Shown here: positions 43,413 to 51,756 of the stretch, piece after piece
Numbering within the stretch: the stretch's first letter is position 1
How the letters are laid out: the number at the start of each line of letters is the position of its first letter
Assembly: GCA_020629965.1 (NCBI GenBank)
Contig: JAHDCG010000005.1
Span: forward strand, 1-64,000
Direction of reading: 5' to 3'
Length of the DNA stretch: 64,000 nt
From: Saprospiraceae bacterium
GTDB lineage: Bacteria > Bacteroidota > Bacteroidia > Chitinophagales > Saprospiraceae
Notes under the pieces: generated by a model
Told to the model about the DNA's origin: nothing
Seen by the model: only the letters and a program-made list of their open reading frames with translations
Database searches by the model: none
Made by a program: the position numbers and the translations under genes

Positions 43413-44663
43413 ATGAAGAAACTACTAAACTTAGCTTTTGCGTTGCTTACGTTAGCAACCGTACTCTCTTCCTGCGGCGGTGCAGGACAATCCGGACAAC
43501 TCGTCGGCGTTGAAAATCGTCCTTCCTGGAAAGGTATCAACCCCTACGGCATGGTTTACATTCCGTCCGGTACTTTACACATCGGAAATTCCGACCAAGA
43601 TATTACAAATACTTACGTGCAGCGTCCGAAATCCATCTCTATCGCGGGTTTCTTTATGGATGACACCGAAGTTACCAATAACGAGTACCGTCAGTTTGTG
43701 TACTGGGTGCGTGACTCCATCGCTCACTCTTACCTCGACCACTACATCGAGTCCGAAACCGGCGAAGAATACATCGATTGGGAATATGAAATCGATTGGG
43801 CAGACGAAACCTTAGAAGACATGTACTACCAAGGCGACGACCGTTTTGCCGGCAAAAAAGAATTAGACGTCTCCAAAATGGAGTTCGAATACGAATGGTT
43901 CGATTGGAAAGGTGCAGCGCACGACATGGGTAAAAGCCCGCGTACTTCCTTTATCAATCGCAAAACCATCAATATCTACCCCGATACTTTGGTATGGATT
44001 CGCGATTATGCGTACAGCTACAACGAGCCTTACACGCGTAATTACTTTTGGCACCCTGCCTTTGACGACTACCCGGTGGTCGGTGTAGATTGGCACACGG
44101 CAACGGCTTTCTCTTACTGGAGAACCAAACTGTGGAACACTTACCAATCGGTGCGCGACGATGGAGTCAACTCGGAAGATTTCCGCCTCCCGACCGAGCA
44201 CGAGTGGGAATACGCTTCACGCGGCGGTCACGATATGGCACCATACCCCTGGGGCGGTTACTACCTGCGCAACTCGAAAGGTTGCCTTTTGGCTAACTTC
44301 AAACCCGGTCGCGGTAACTACCCCGAAGACGGCGGTCTTTACACCGTAAAAGCTGACGCTTACTTCCCGAACGACTACGGTCTGTACAACATGGCGGGCA
44401 ACGTCGCGGAATGGACAAGCACGGCTTACGTTGAAAATGCTTACTCTTTCATCCACGATTTGAACCCGGATATTCGCTACGATGCACAAGAAGAAGACCC
44501 GGAAGCGTATAAGCGTAAAGCTATTCGCGGCGGTTCCTGGAAAGATGTAGGTTTCTTTTTGCAGACGGGTACCCGTCACTACGACTTCCAAGACACGGCA
44601 AAATCTTACATCGGTTTCCGTTGTGCTTTGACTTTCTTGGGTCGTTCTATCAACGATTTTTAA
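43413..44663 (+). CDS. gldK: gliding motility/T9SS lipoprotein GldK
   Basis: From the ATG at 43413 the product (416 aa) starts with a lipoprotein signal MKKLLNLAFALLTLATVLSS followed by the lipidated cysteine. A formylglycine-generating-enzyme-like (SUMF1) fold follows: GMVYIPSGTLHIGNSD, FMDDTEVTNNEYRQFV, FRLPTEHEWEYASRGG, AGNVAEWTSTAY, AIRGGSWKD and a terminal GFRCAL. GldK forms rings with GldN under the outer membrane in the T9SS. An ATG 13 codons upstream is rejected because it would displace the signal. Confidence 0.96.
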   Translation: MKKLLNLAFALLTLATVLSSCGGAGQSGQLVGVENRPSWKGINPYGMVYIPSGTLHIGNSDQDITNTYVQRPKSISIAGFFMDDTEVTNNEYRQFVYWVRDSIAHSYLDHYIESETGEEYIDWEYEIDWADETLEDMYYQGDDRFAGKKELDVSKMEFEYEWFDWKGAAHDMGKSPRTSFINRKTINIYPDTLVWIRDYAYSYNEPYTRNYFWHPAFDDYPVVGVDWHTATAFSYWRTKLWNTYQSVRDDGVNSEDFRLPTEHEWEYASRGGHDMAPYPWGGYYLRNSKGCLLANFKPGRGNYPEDGGLYTVKADAYFPNDYGLYNMAGNVAEWTSTAYVENAYSFIHDLNPDIRYDAQEEDPEAYKRKAIRGGSWKDVGFFLQTGTRHYDFQDTAKSYIGFRCALTFLGRSINDF

Positions 44664-44683
44664 GCTGAGTTTTTAGTAGAAAA

Positions 44684-44720
44684 AAGAGCGTATGAAGTTT
44701 TCATACGCTCTTTTTTTTTG
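44684..44720 (+). terminator. gldK terminator
   Basis: AGAGCGTATGAA / TTCATACGCTCT with a short loop, followed by nine T. It separates gldK from gldL. Confidence 0.88.
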
Positions 44721-44745
44721 TTGCCGGTTGTCGGTTGCCCGGCGC

Positions 44746-44781
44746 GCACCGTAGCATTGACTTTAGTCGATTGGCTGTTTA
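44746..44781. repeat. REP-like element, copy 3
   Basis: ATTGACTTTAGTCGAT in the GCACCGTAGC context, joined directly to a GTTGCCG-type heptamer tract (44720-44742). Confidence 0.7.
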
Positions 44782-44811
44782 TTTGCTTTCTGCTCTGCTT
44801 TCAGTTCGGAT

Positions 44812-44930
44812 TAGTAACGGCGACTTTCAAGTCGCCTAAAAAAAACGAAGTTTTTGTAAAAACTAATCATCATAAGAATACAGCAATTTCTTCCTTTTTC
44901 CCACGACCGGCTGAAGCCGGCGGTTACTAT
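44812..44930. repeat. diverged relative of the 59-bp tandem unit
   Basis: It begins AGTAACGGCGAC with the hairpin GGCGACTTTCAAGTCGCC and ends with CGACCGGCTGAAGCCGG then CGGTTACTA, the same outer GTAAC / GTTAC ends and two inner hairpins as at 6452, but split by about 70 bases of unrelated sequence. Confidence 0.6.
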
Positions 44931-44956
44931 GCAAAAACATTTTTTCTTCCCTCCCC

Positions 44957-44988
44957 TTGCGCATTCCGACCAAAATTATATATATTTG
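44957..44988 (+). promoter_or_regulatory. gldL-gldM promoter
   Basis: TTG at 44957-44959, 21 bp spacer, TATATTTG at 44981-44988. It predicts an unusually long leader of nearly 490 nt before gldL. Confidence 0.6.
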
Positions 44989-45142
44989 CGACCGCAGAAA
45001 ATAAATCAATACATTTTCTTGTTTATATACCGCTCAATCTCGAATTTATAAATGATTTGAGAAACTCTACACAACGTTACACACACCGGTACTTCCTCCT
45101 TTTTATACAATATTTTACTCTGTTTAAAATCTAAATGACATC

Positions 45143-45387
45143 TCGATTTTCTTTAGCAGCATTACCGTACAGACGGTAGATGCCTTTAGTGAGTTTTGGT
45201 AAAATCGAAGAAAAAACCGGGTTGAAGTCTTGATTCGAGGTGAATTGTACATTTTTGTAACCTTTAATACAAGCAAGAAAAAATAAATAAAAACAACGCA
45301 CAAAAAGTGTATCTTTTTAAAAACCGTGCGTTTAAGATACGTGTCTGCGAAAGCAGGGAGTCATTCAAGAATTTGCGGACACTTTTT
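45143..45387 (+). promoter_or_regulatory. structured 5' leader of gldL
   Basis: Three successive stem-loops: TCGATTTT / AAAATCGA (45143-45208) enclosing TACCGT / ACGGTA; ACGCAC / GTGCGT (45296-45331) enclosing AAAAAG / CTTTTT; and GTGTC / GACAC (about 45341-45387). They lie between the predicted promoter and the gldL ATG. No ORF is seen in 44664-45482. Confidence 0.5.
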
Positions 45388-45482
45388 CACAATGAATTTT
45401 CTAACAAACATGAAGCATAGATTTTCGGGACTACTACAACTTTCCTAAAACCTTGTTTCAAACCACTAAAATTTATCATCAA

Positions 45483-46085
45483 ATGAGTTTTTTAAAGTCG
45501 AAAGGATTTAAGTACGTAAAAAACCTCCTCATCGGTGTCGGTGCCGCTATCGTTTTGATCGGTGCCCTCTTTAAGTTGGAGTCTTTGCCCGGCGCATCAC
45601 TCATGCTGACCGTCGGTCTGTTAATCGAGGCATTCATCTTCTTGTTCTTGGGTCTCATCGGTCCGGAAAAAGATTACTACTGGGAAAAATTGTACCCCGG
45701 TTTGGACGATTACTCTTCTCGCATTCAGCCGTTGGCGGCGGGTCCCGTAGTTGACCAACAGCCCGGCTTAAACGGTCAGGTCGTCGAGCAGCAGCTGGGC
45801 GGTATGTTGTCTGAGTTACAAGGCATGAGCAAGAGCCTCGGTTCTTTGAAAGCATTGCAGGAAGCGGACTTCAGCGGCACTTCGGAGCAAATGAAGACCA
45901 TGAGTAACTTCTACTCGAAAATCAACGAAGCTATGGCTGACTTGGGCGACTCTGCTGAAGATGCAAAACGTTACAAAGACCAATTGGCGGCATTGAACAC
46001 TAACCTCAACTCTTTGAATAACGTGTACGGCGGTATGTTGACGGCAATTGCCAACATCAGCGCACCTCCGGCGAAAGTAAAGTAA
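45483..46085 (+). CDS. gldL: gliding motility/T9SS inner-membrane motor protein GldL
   Basis: The 200-aa protein (start MSFLKSKGFKYVKNLLIGVG at 45483) has two membrane helices (about 15-33 and 40-58). The second carries the buried glutamate E49 (GLLIEAFIFLFLGLI) and the first ends near K31, matching charged residues important for proton flow in GldL. The rest is a cytoplasmic helical tail with a long coiled-coil region (about 110-190). GldL forms a ring around GldM and converts proton motive force into rotation for secretion and gliding. Confidence 0.96.
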   Translation: MSFLKSKGFKYVKNLLIGVGAAIVLIGALFKLESLPGASLMLTVGLLIEAFIFLFLGLIGPEKDYYWEKLYPGLDDYSSRIQPLAAGPVVDQQPGLNGQVVEQQLGGMLSELQGMSKSLGSLKALQEADFSGTSEQMKTMSNFYSKINEAMADLGDSAEDAKRYKDQLAALNTNLNSLNNVYGGMLTAIANISAPPAKVK

Positions 46086-46149
46086 TGAAAAGCGTGACGG
46101 CGGTCGATTAAAAAATCGATTTTTCGTTAAGTGACTTCATTGTCTTTAG

Positions 46150-46303
46150 GAAATTGCCCCGAGGCAATTTCGGAATGAATAAAATTTAATGACTTTAGAG
46201 AACACTGTTGAATTTACGGAGCGGCTTAATTACCCGCTTCGTAATTCAACTTTTTCCGAAAAAGTCAAAAAGTAAAAGAAATTCAGAGCAACCTCTGAAT
46301 TTC
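46150..46303 (+). promoter_or_regulatory. four consecutive hairpins between gldL and gldM
   Basis: Hairpins are GAAATTGCC / GGCAATTTC (46150-46171), a long imperfect stem with ends TTGAAT / ATTCAA (46208-46249), ACTTTTT-CCG-AAAAAGT (46249-46265) and GAAATTCAGAG-CAAC-CTCTGAATTTC (46278-46303, 11 perfect pairs). They take up most of the 240-bp spacer. No T-run follows the last stem, so they look less like terminators than like mRNA-stabilising or processing structures. Confidence 0.7.
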
Positions 46304-46325
46304 AAATATAAAAACATAATCAAGC

Positions 46326-47981
46326 ATGTCTATACCAAAGGAACCGCGGCAGTTGATGATTAACCTGATGTACCTCGTACTGACGGCGCTGCTCGCATTG
46401 AACGTTTCCGCTGAGGTTATGAATGCCTTTGTCACCATCGACACCAGTTTGAAAGAAACTGCGGCGACGACCGACTCGGCATTGGATGACCAACAAAAAG
46501 CATTATCCAAACTTTTAGCAGAAGACTCGAAAAAAGATTTCCGTGCATTAGAACCGGGAATTAAAGATATTCGTAAAATCGTCGCTGACTTCAACACTTA
46601 CATCAATGACATCAAAGGAAAATTGATTGACGGTGCCGGTGACAAGAACGGCGTAGAAGACGACGGTGATTACAAAATCGACAAAAAATCGGGTCTGCGT
46701 ATGATGAAAGGTAAGAAAAACAAAGATGTAACGACTCGCCTCTTAGCGGAAGACCCGTTGGGTGACGAGTTGGAGGCACGTATCAAGCAAACAAAAGAAG
46801 ACTTGATTGCTTCTTACACTAAGACTTTGAACAATCCTGAACTGGCTGCGGCTGCGGGTTACCGTACCGAAGCGGGTAAAATCGACCAAGCGGCAATCGA
46901 CGCGGATATCGCGGGTTTTGCCAATAATATCTCACTCGGTATCGACGAAGATTGGGCATCTAAAACCGATAAAAAGTCTTGGAAAGAATATCGTTTTAAG
47001 CAAATGCCCGTTTTGCCGGCGACTACCCTTTTGACTACTTACCAAGCGGATGCGAAAAACGCGGAAGCTCTGGCAGTAGGTAAATTGGCAGAAAAAGCAG
47101 GCGGTAAAGAAATTGTATTCGACAAATTCTTCCCGGTAATCAACGCGAAAAAAGCGTACATTATCAAAGGCGAAAAATTTGAAGCAGACATCTCTCTGGG
47201 TGCTTACTCTTCGGACATCAAGCCGGAAAACATTAAATTAACCGTAAACGGAACGCCCGTGCGTATGGGCGAAGACGGTGTAGCGTCGTATTCTTCGACC
47301 GCATCTTCTACGGGTTCTAAAAAACTGAAACTCGCCGCACAGGTAACTAACCCGCTGACGGGTGAGGTTTCTAACGAGATTTCGGAATTCGAATACGAAG
47401 TAGGTGTGCGTTCGGCAACGGTTTCGGCCGATAAGATGAACGTATTCTACATCGGTGTCGATAACCCCGTATCGGTCGTAGTGGCGGGTGCCAACTCTAA
47501 CGAAGTTAAAGTCAACGGCAGCGGCGCGGGTCTCCGCGTAAAAGGCGGCGGCGGTAAATACACCGCAACCGTGAGCAGCCCCGGCGAAGCGACAATCACC
47601 GTTTCCGGTGGTGGTTTGCCTTCTACTCCCTTTACTTTCCGTGCCAAGCGTATTCCCGATCCGGTAGCGCGTTTGAGTAAGTCGAGCGGCGGTTCGATGG
47701 GTAACGGTGAGTTTAAAGCACAAGGCGGTGTGGGTGCCTTCTTGGATAACTTCGACTTCGACGCCAACTGTAAAATTCAGGGTTTCAACCTCGTTTACGT
47801 AGCAAAGCGTCAAGACCCCGTCGAGTCCATCAACAACGGCCCGCGTTACAATGACAAATCAAAACGATTGGTCAACTCGGCTAAGCCGGGCGATATTTAC
47901 TACTTCGACAACGTAAAAGCGCGCTGTCCGGGTGATACCGCCGGCCGTCCGATTAACTCGATGGTCTTTAAGATTAAATAG
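46326..47981 (+). CDS. gldM: gliding motility/T9SS motor protein GldM
   Basis: The 551-aa protein has a short cytoplasmic N-terminus (MSIPKEPRQLMINLMYLVLT), one membrane helix (about 11-31) and a long periplasmic part made of beta domains (for example VVVAGANSNEVKVNGSGAGL and the C-terminal GFNLVYVAKRQDPVES). In the known structure a GldM dimer sits inside a GldL pentamer and spans the periplasm to contact the GldK-GldN ring. Start ATG at 46326. Confidence 0.96.
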   Translation: MSIPKEPRQLMINLMYLVLTALLALNVSAEVMNAFVTIDTSLKETAATTDSALDDQQKALSKLLAEDSKKDFRALEPGIKDIRKIVADFNTYINDIKGKLIDGAGDKNGVEDDGDYKIDKKSGLRMMKGKKNKDVTTRLLAEDPLGDELEARIKQTKEDLIASYTKTLNNPELAAAAGYRTEAGKIDQAAIDADIAGFANNISLGIDEDWASKTDKKSWKEYRFKQMPVLPATTLLTTYQADAKNAEALAVGKLAEKAGGKEIVFDKFFPVINAKKAYIIKGEKFEADISLGAYSSDIKPENIKLTVNGTPVRMGEDGVASYSSTASSTGSKKLKLAAQVTNPLTGEVSNEISEFEYEVGVRSATVSADKMNVFYIGVDNPVSVVVAGANSNEVKVNGSGAGLRVKGGGGKYTATVSSPGEATITVSGGGLPSTPFTFRAKRIPDPVARLSKSSGGSMGNGEFKAQGGVGAFLDNFDFDANCKIQGFNLVYVAKRQDPVESINNGPRYNDKSKRLVNSAKPGDIYYFDNVKARCPGDTAGRPINSMVFKIK

Positions 47982-47989
47982 TTTGGGTG

Positions 47990-48212
47990 AGATTTTAGAT
48001 ATTAGACGTTAGATTTTAGACTCTTTTCGTCTCTTGTTCTCGTCTCTTCAAATTATGAAAAAAGCCGCTTTTTCCTTTCCTAAGGAGAAAGCGGCTTTTT
48101 AATTTTAGACGTAAAATACCTAATCAAACAGAAAATGAAAAGGTTGCTCTATTCCAAAATGTAGTAAATGACTCCTGTCTCCCCGTCAACCGACAACCGT
48201 CAACCGACAACT
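47990..48212 (+). repeat. inverted tracts around the gldM terminator
   Basis: TTAGACG / TTAGATT units (47998-48022) follow the gldM stop. CGTCAAC / CGACAAC units lie at 48183-48212 towards gldN. No ORF in 47982-48456. Confidence 0.55.
48058..48102 (+). terminator. gldM terminator
   Basis: AAAAAGCCGCTTT / AAAGCGGCTTTTT stem-loop. A second terminator-like hairpin (GCCC / GGGC followed by six T) is at 48304-48326. Confidence 0.8.
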
Positions 48213-48329
48213 ACTTGTCACATCCATTTTTTTTTCGTTAAAAAACCGGCGAAAACACCGATAAACCCCTAACAAATATTATTTTTGACGCAGATATACT
48301 AATGCCCCGCAACGGGCGTTTTTTATGTG

Positions 48330-48337
48330 TATGTTTG
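48330..48337 (+). promoter_or_regulatory. gldN promoter -7 box
   Basis: TATGTTTG, directly behind two terminator-like hairpins. No clear -33 TTG. Suggests separate transcription of gldN. Confidence 0.45.
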
Positions 48338-48456
48338 CGGGAAGATTTTAGCATTGTTCTTGCTTACTTTTCTACTGAAACTATAACTATCAAGCGACTC
48401 GGTCTTCTCAACCGAATTGCATAAACTACGCTGCAGCGACAAACTTTTTAAGTATC

Positions 48457-49323
48457 ATGAAGATAGCTTTGAAACTACTGAGTTTAACACTACTCGTCCT
48501 TCTTTCTTTCTCCGACACGGCTTTTGCCCAGTTGCCCGAAGGTGTTATCACCGAAAGCACTGACCTCGATGCCGACCGCCCCTTGGACGACATTACGGAA
48601 AAAACCAACGTCATTGAAAAACGCATTCTTCCCTACGACCACATTCGTGAGGCGGATATTTTCTGGGAAAAACGCATCTGGCGCGTAATTGACATCCGCG
48701 AAAAGATGAATTTGCCGTTTGCGTACCCGGAGCGTCCTTTGTTTACCATCCTGATGGATGCGGCAATGGAAAACGAAATTAAAGTGTACTCTACCGAAGA
48801 TGATAAATTTTCTAACCGCATCGAGCCGGATGAAGTCGCCTCCATGGGTGCCCGAGTGGATACGGTTATTACCTTCGACCCGGAGACTTACGAAGAGCAA
48901 ATTCAAATCGTGCGTAACGAGTTGAACCCCGAAGACGTGAAGCGTTTCCGTCTGAAAGAAGTGTGGTTTTTTGACGAAGAATCTTCTACCATGCAGGTGC
49001 GTATCTTAGGTATCGCGCCGCTGATTGACGTGAAAGACGACAACGGTAACTTCCGTTACGAGCAGCCGATGTTTTGGGTGTACTACCCGGATGCCCGCAG
49101 CGTCTTAGCGCGAGAACTGGTCTTTAACGCCGGTAACGATGCCAGTCCCAATTCGTGGGAGGATTTATTTGAAGCCAGATTTTTCAGCAGTTACATTTAC
49201 AAAGAGAGTAACGTCTATGACAGGAAGCTCGCCGATTATCTGTCGGGCGTAGATGTTTTGCTCGAAGCGGATAATATTAAGAATGAAATCTTTAACTTCG
49301 AGCATGACCTTTGGTCGTACTAA
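48457..49323 (+). CDS. gldN: gliding motility/T9SS protein GldN
   Basis: The 288-aa protein has a signal peptide (about 1-23, ending AFAQ) and a conserved body starting ILPYDHIREADIFWEKRIWR, with VWFFDEESSTMQVRILGIAP and FWVYYPDARSVLARE, typical of GldN/PorN. It joins GldK in the periplasmic ring of the T9SS. The gene closes the cluster and is followed by a strong terminator. Confidence 0.96.
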   Translation: MKIALKLLSLTLLVLLSFSDTAFAQLPEGVITESTDLDADRPLDDITEKTNVIEKRILPYDHIREADIFWEKRIWRVIDIREKMNLPFAYPERPLFTILMDAAMENEIKVYSTEDDKFSNRIEPDEVASMGARVDTVITFDPETYEEQIQIVRNELNPEDVKRFRLKEVWFFDEESSTMQVRILGIAPLIDVKDDNGNFRYEQPMFWVYYPDARSVLARELVFNAGNDASPNSWEDLFEARFFSSYIYKESNVYDRKLADYLSGVDVLLEADNIKNEIFNFEHDLWSY

Positions 49324-49340
49324 GAGTTGAATGAATTTCA

Positions 49341-49378
49341 AAAAAAAGGTCGATTGCTTGCGCATTCGACCTTTTTTT
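49341..49378 (+). terminator. gldN terminator
   Basis: AAAAAAAGGTCGA / TCGACCTTTTTTT stem around a 13-base loop. Confidence 0.85.
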
Positions 49379-49385
49379 ATTCTAA

Positions 49386-49550
49386 TAAGTAGGTGACAAC
49401 ATTTATTTCGGTAATTTAAAAACATCTTTTTCCGCCTATTTCCTCCAAAAAATAAGTCCGTAGCTACGGCTATGCACTGATTTTTTAAAGAAAATATACG
49501 AAAAAATCTTGTCCTTAAATTTACCGAAATAAATACCGTCACCTACTTAC
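49386..49550. mobile_element. 165-bp element with ~34-bp terminal inverted repeats (MITE-like)
   Basis: Left arm TAAGTAGGTGAC, three bases, ATTTATTTCGGTAA; right arm is its inverse (TTACCGAAATAAAT, three bases, GTCACCTACTTA). Only the three middle bases and one indel differ. The centre has a perfect 12-bp palindrome CCGTAGCTACGG (about 49458-49469). No ORF. It lies between the gldN terminator and the end of the convergent cheB-like gene. Confidence 0.75.
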
Positions 49551-49557
49551 TTTCAGT

Positions 49558-50592
49558 TTATTCAATTTTATCGACACTCATCACCTCTGCATCGTTGATA
49601 ACTTTGTGAATACGCTTCGATTTTTCCATCAGCGTTCTTGCTTTCTCCAGCATTTTTTCCGAAGTTTCTTTTTCTCCGATATTATTAAATTCATTTGCCA
49701 AATTTTTCAAAACCATTTCCCCCTCTTCCATGCCGCGCATGACTTTCCACAGGTCCTTTTCGATGTTTTCGGTTACGCCCGCCAGTAAAGCATCCGTGGT
49801 AAAAGCGTGTCCGGTGTGACAGCGAAAACGAATGATGCCGTCAGCCGACATTTTGATTAAGGCGCCGTGACAGTCGGGACAGGTGAGCGCGGTGTATTGT
49901 TTATTGTCGAAAACCCCCATATCCAAAGCATTTTTATTTTTGGCAATCTCTATCTCCATTTTTAACTGCGCTTTTTGCTCTTCCAAAATTTGCGCAACCG
50001 TCGGAGCGGCTTTTTTGGTTATTTCTCCCAAAATTTCCCCCATTCTATCTGCTGTTTCGACGTAATCTACCTCCGTGTATTTCGCCGCTTCGGCGGGCAT
50101 ACTGTCAAACAGCGCATCTTCCGGCGACTGCACCAAAGTCATACCGCCAAAGCGTTTGATGGTACACATCCCCGCCGTGCCGTCGTTCAGCGCACCGCTC
50201 AAGACGACCCCGACCACGCGTTCTTTGTACTCATAAGCGGCAGACCGAAATAAAGCGTCGATGGAAGGTCGGAAACGGTTTTCTTTCGGCCCCTTGGTCA
50301 GCAGAATTTTTCCGTTTTCCAAAATCAAATGCTTGTCCGGTTGCGAGCAGTAAATTTTGCCCTCTTCAAATTCCAAGCCGTTACGTGCGTCTTCGACGGG
50401 CACGGAAGAACTTCTGCCCAGTATTTTTGACAAATTACTTTCGGCAAAAGCCGGCATGTGTTGGACGACGAAAACGGCAGCCGACAAATCTTTCGGCAGG
50501 TTAGCGGCTAATCTGACCAAAGCTTCGATACCGCCCGCCGAAGAACCGATGACTACAATGTTTCTGTGTTTTTTTTTGTTTTCTTTATTCAT
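49558..50592 (-). CDS. stand-alone CheB-type methylesterase with C-terminal zinc motif
   Basis: The 344-aa protein begins with a CheB catalytic domain: VVIGSSAGGIEAL (about 13-25, catalytic serine region), VQHMP (about 43-47, catalytic histidine) and SGALNDGTAGM (about 132-142, catalytic aspartate). There is no receiver domain in front. After about 225 comes CPDCHGAL and RCHTGHAF, a zinc-binding pattern, then a helical tail. CheB removes methyl groups from chemoreceptor glutamates. With no other chemotaxis gene nearby, the target is uncertain. Confidence 0.9.
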   Translation of the reverse strand: MNKENKKKHRNIVVIGSSAGGIEALVRLAANLPKDLSAAVFVVQHMPAFAESNLSKILGRSSSVPVEDARNGLEFEEGKIYCSQPDKHLILENGKILLTKGPKENRFRPSIDALFRSAAYEYKERVVGVVLSGALNDGTAGMCTIKRFGGMTLVQSPEDALFDSMPAEAAKYTEVDYVETADRMGEILGEITKKAAPTVAQILEEQKAQLKMEIEIAKNKNALDMGVFDNKQYTALTCPDCHGALIKMSADGIIRFRCHTGHAFTTDALLAGVTENIEKDLWKVMRGMEEGEMVLKNLANEFNNIGEKETSEKMLEKARTLMEKSKRIHKVINDAEVMSVDKIE

Positions 50593-50675
50593 TCCGTTTG
50601 TGCTTTGTTTAAGAAAAAAAACGGATGCAGTTTAATTCTGTTCTGTGTACCACCGAAAAAAATAAGACGTAAAAA

Positions 50676-51728
50676 TCAATCCACTTTCCGCAAAGCAAGC
50701 ACTTCCTCCCCCACCGCATTCAGCAGCATCAGTTTTAAACCGTTTACACGATAACCCGCAACTTTTTTCATCGCTTCATTAAATCGCTGCGACATTTCCA
50801 TCCTCGGGCACATTTTTTTCGTACCGGCAAGGTTGCCGAAAACCAAAGCATTTTCCGTCGCTTTTTCAATCTTGCCCTGATATTCGTTACAGCCGTCGTT
50901 GCCCATGACGCGCATTTCGGTCAGGTTGATTTCAACCCGCGCCGCCGGCTGCGAGCGGTCGAAATTTTTACCATCGATAGCGGTAACGACCCAAATATCA
51001 TGCAGTCGTTGGTTGGCGGTCATGCCTTCTTTTTCTTTTCGAAAAGACAAAAGTTTATTACCGCCGTTGCCGTAAAAAATCAGGTTTTCGCCTTTGATTT
51101 GGTAAGTATCAATGTTGTTAAAAGCTTTGCTGTATCTCGCTTCGAGATTGTCGCCTTTACAGGCTTTTTTCGTAGCGGCAACGACACCGAGTTCAATCGA
51201 ATTAGGCGTTAATTTTTCAATACCACTCGAATAATTATTGCAGCCGTTGTTGCCCGAAACGCGCTTTCCTTTTAAGTCGATTTGCAAAGTAGGCACGGTC
51301 GGCGCGCCGGCTACCGGTTTGTCATTTAAGCGTTGCAAAATCCAATCGCCGCCGATTAAACTGCGATAATCTTGTTTCTTTTCCAATTCTTTCACCATTG
51401 TATATTTTACCGAACTTGCATCCGCCGGCATCTGCGCCGGGTCGATTTTCTCCTCTTTCACCTCTATTTTTTTCAAATAGCCTTCTTCAAAATTAAAGCC
51501 GTCGATACCGGCATAGAAATATTCCCACTCGGCATTTTCCAAGTCCGCGCCTTTGTGTACTTGCAGACATTGCATTTTACCCGCGCCCGCGTCGCATTCG
51601 GCTTTGGTGCCGCTGACCCAATAGATTTGTGTATCGGAAGCGGAGTCAGCCGAGCCGCCTTTTGCACCGGTGCAGGATTGCGTTAAGGCAACTGCGAGGA
51701 ACAGAATTATTAAATTTGAAATCTTCAT
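50676..51728 (-). CDS. lipoprotein with DUF4377 and two META domains
   Basis: The 350-aa protein has a lipoprotein signal (LIILFLAVALTQSC, cysteine 19). A DUF4377-like part follows (about 33-100: YWVSGTKAECD, MQCLQVHK). Then come two META (HslJ-type) domains (about 122-228 and 240-350), each with the V-x-G-N/M-x-G-C-N motif (RVSGNNGCNNYSSGI, RVMGNDGCNEYQGKI). META proteins are envelope stress or antibiotic-resistance-related in some bacteria; role here unknown. Confidence 0.88.
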   Translation of the reverse strand: MKISNLIILFLAVALTQSCTGAKGGSADSASDTQIYWVSGTKAECDAGAGKMQCLQVHKGADLENAEWEYFYAGIDGFNFEEGYLKKIEVKEEKIDPAQMPADASSVKYTMVKELEKKQDYRSLIGGDWILQRLNDKPVAGAPTVPTLQIDLKGKRVSGNNGCNNYSSGIEKLTPNSIELGVVAATKKACKGDNLEARYSKAFNNIDTYQIKGENLIFYGNGGNKLLSFRKEKEGMTANQRLHDIWVVTAIDGKNFDRSQPAARVEINLTEMRVMGNDGCNEYQGKIEKATENALVFGNLAGTKKMCPRMEMSQRFNEAMKKVAGYRVNGLKLMLLNAVGEEVLALRKVD

Positions 51729-51756
51729 GTTTGCTATTTTTTGGTTAAAAATTTTT

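Noticed and set aside
46208-46265. Terminator between gldL and gldM
   Set aside because: The stems are strong but are not followed by a clear T-run, and gldM starts only 60 bp later without an own TAnnTTTG promoter.
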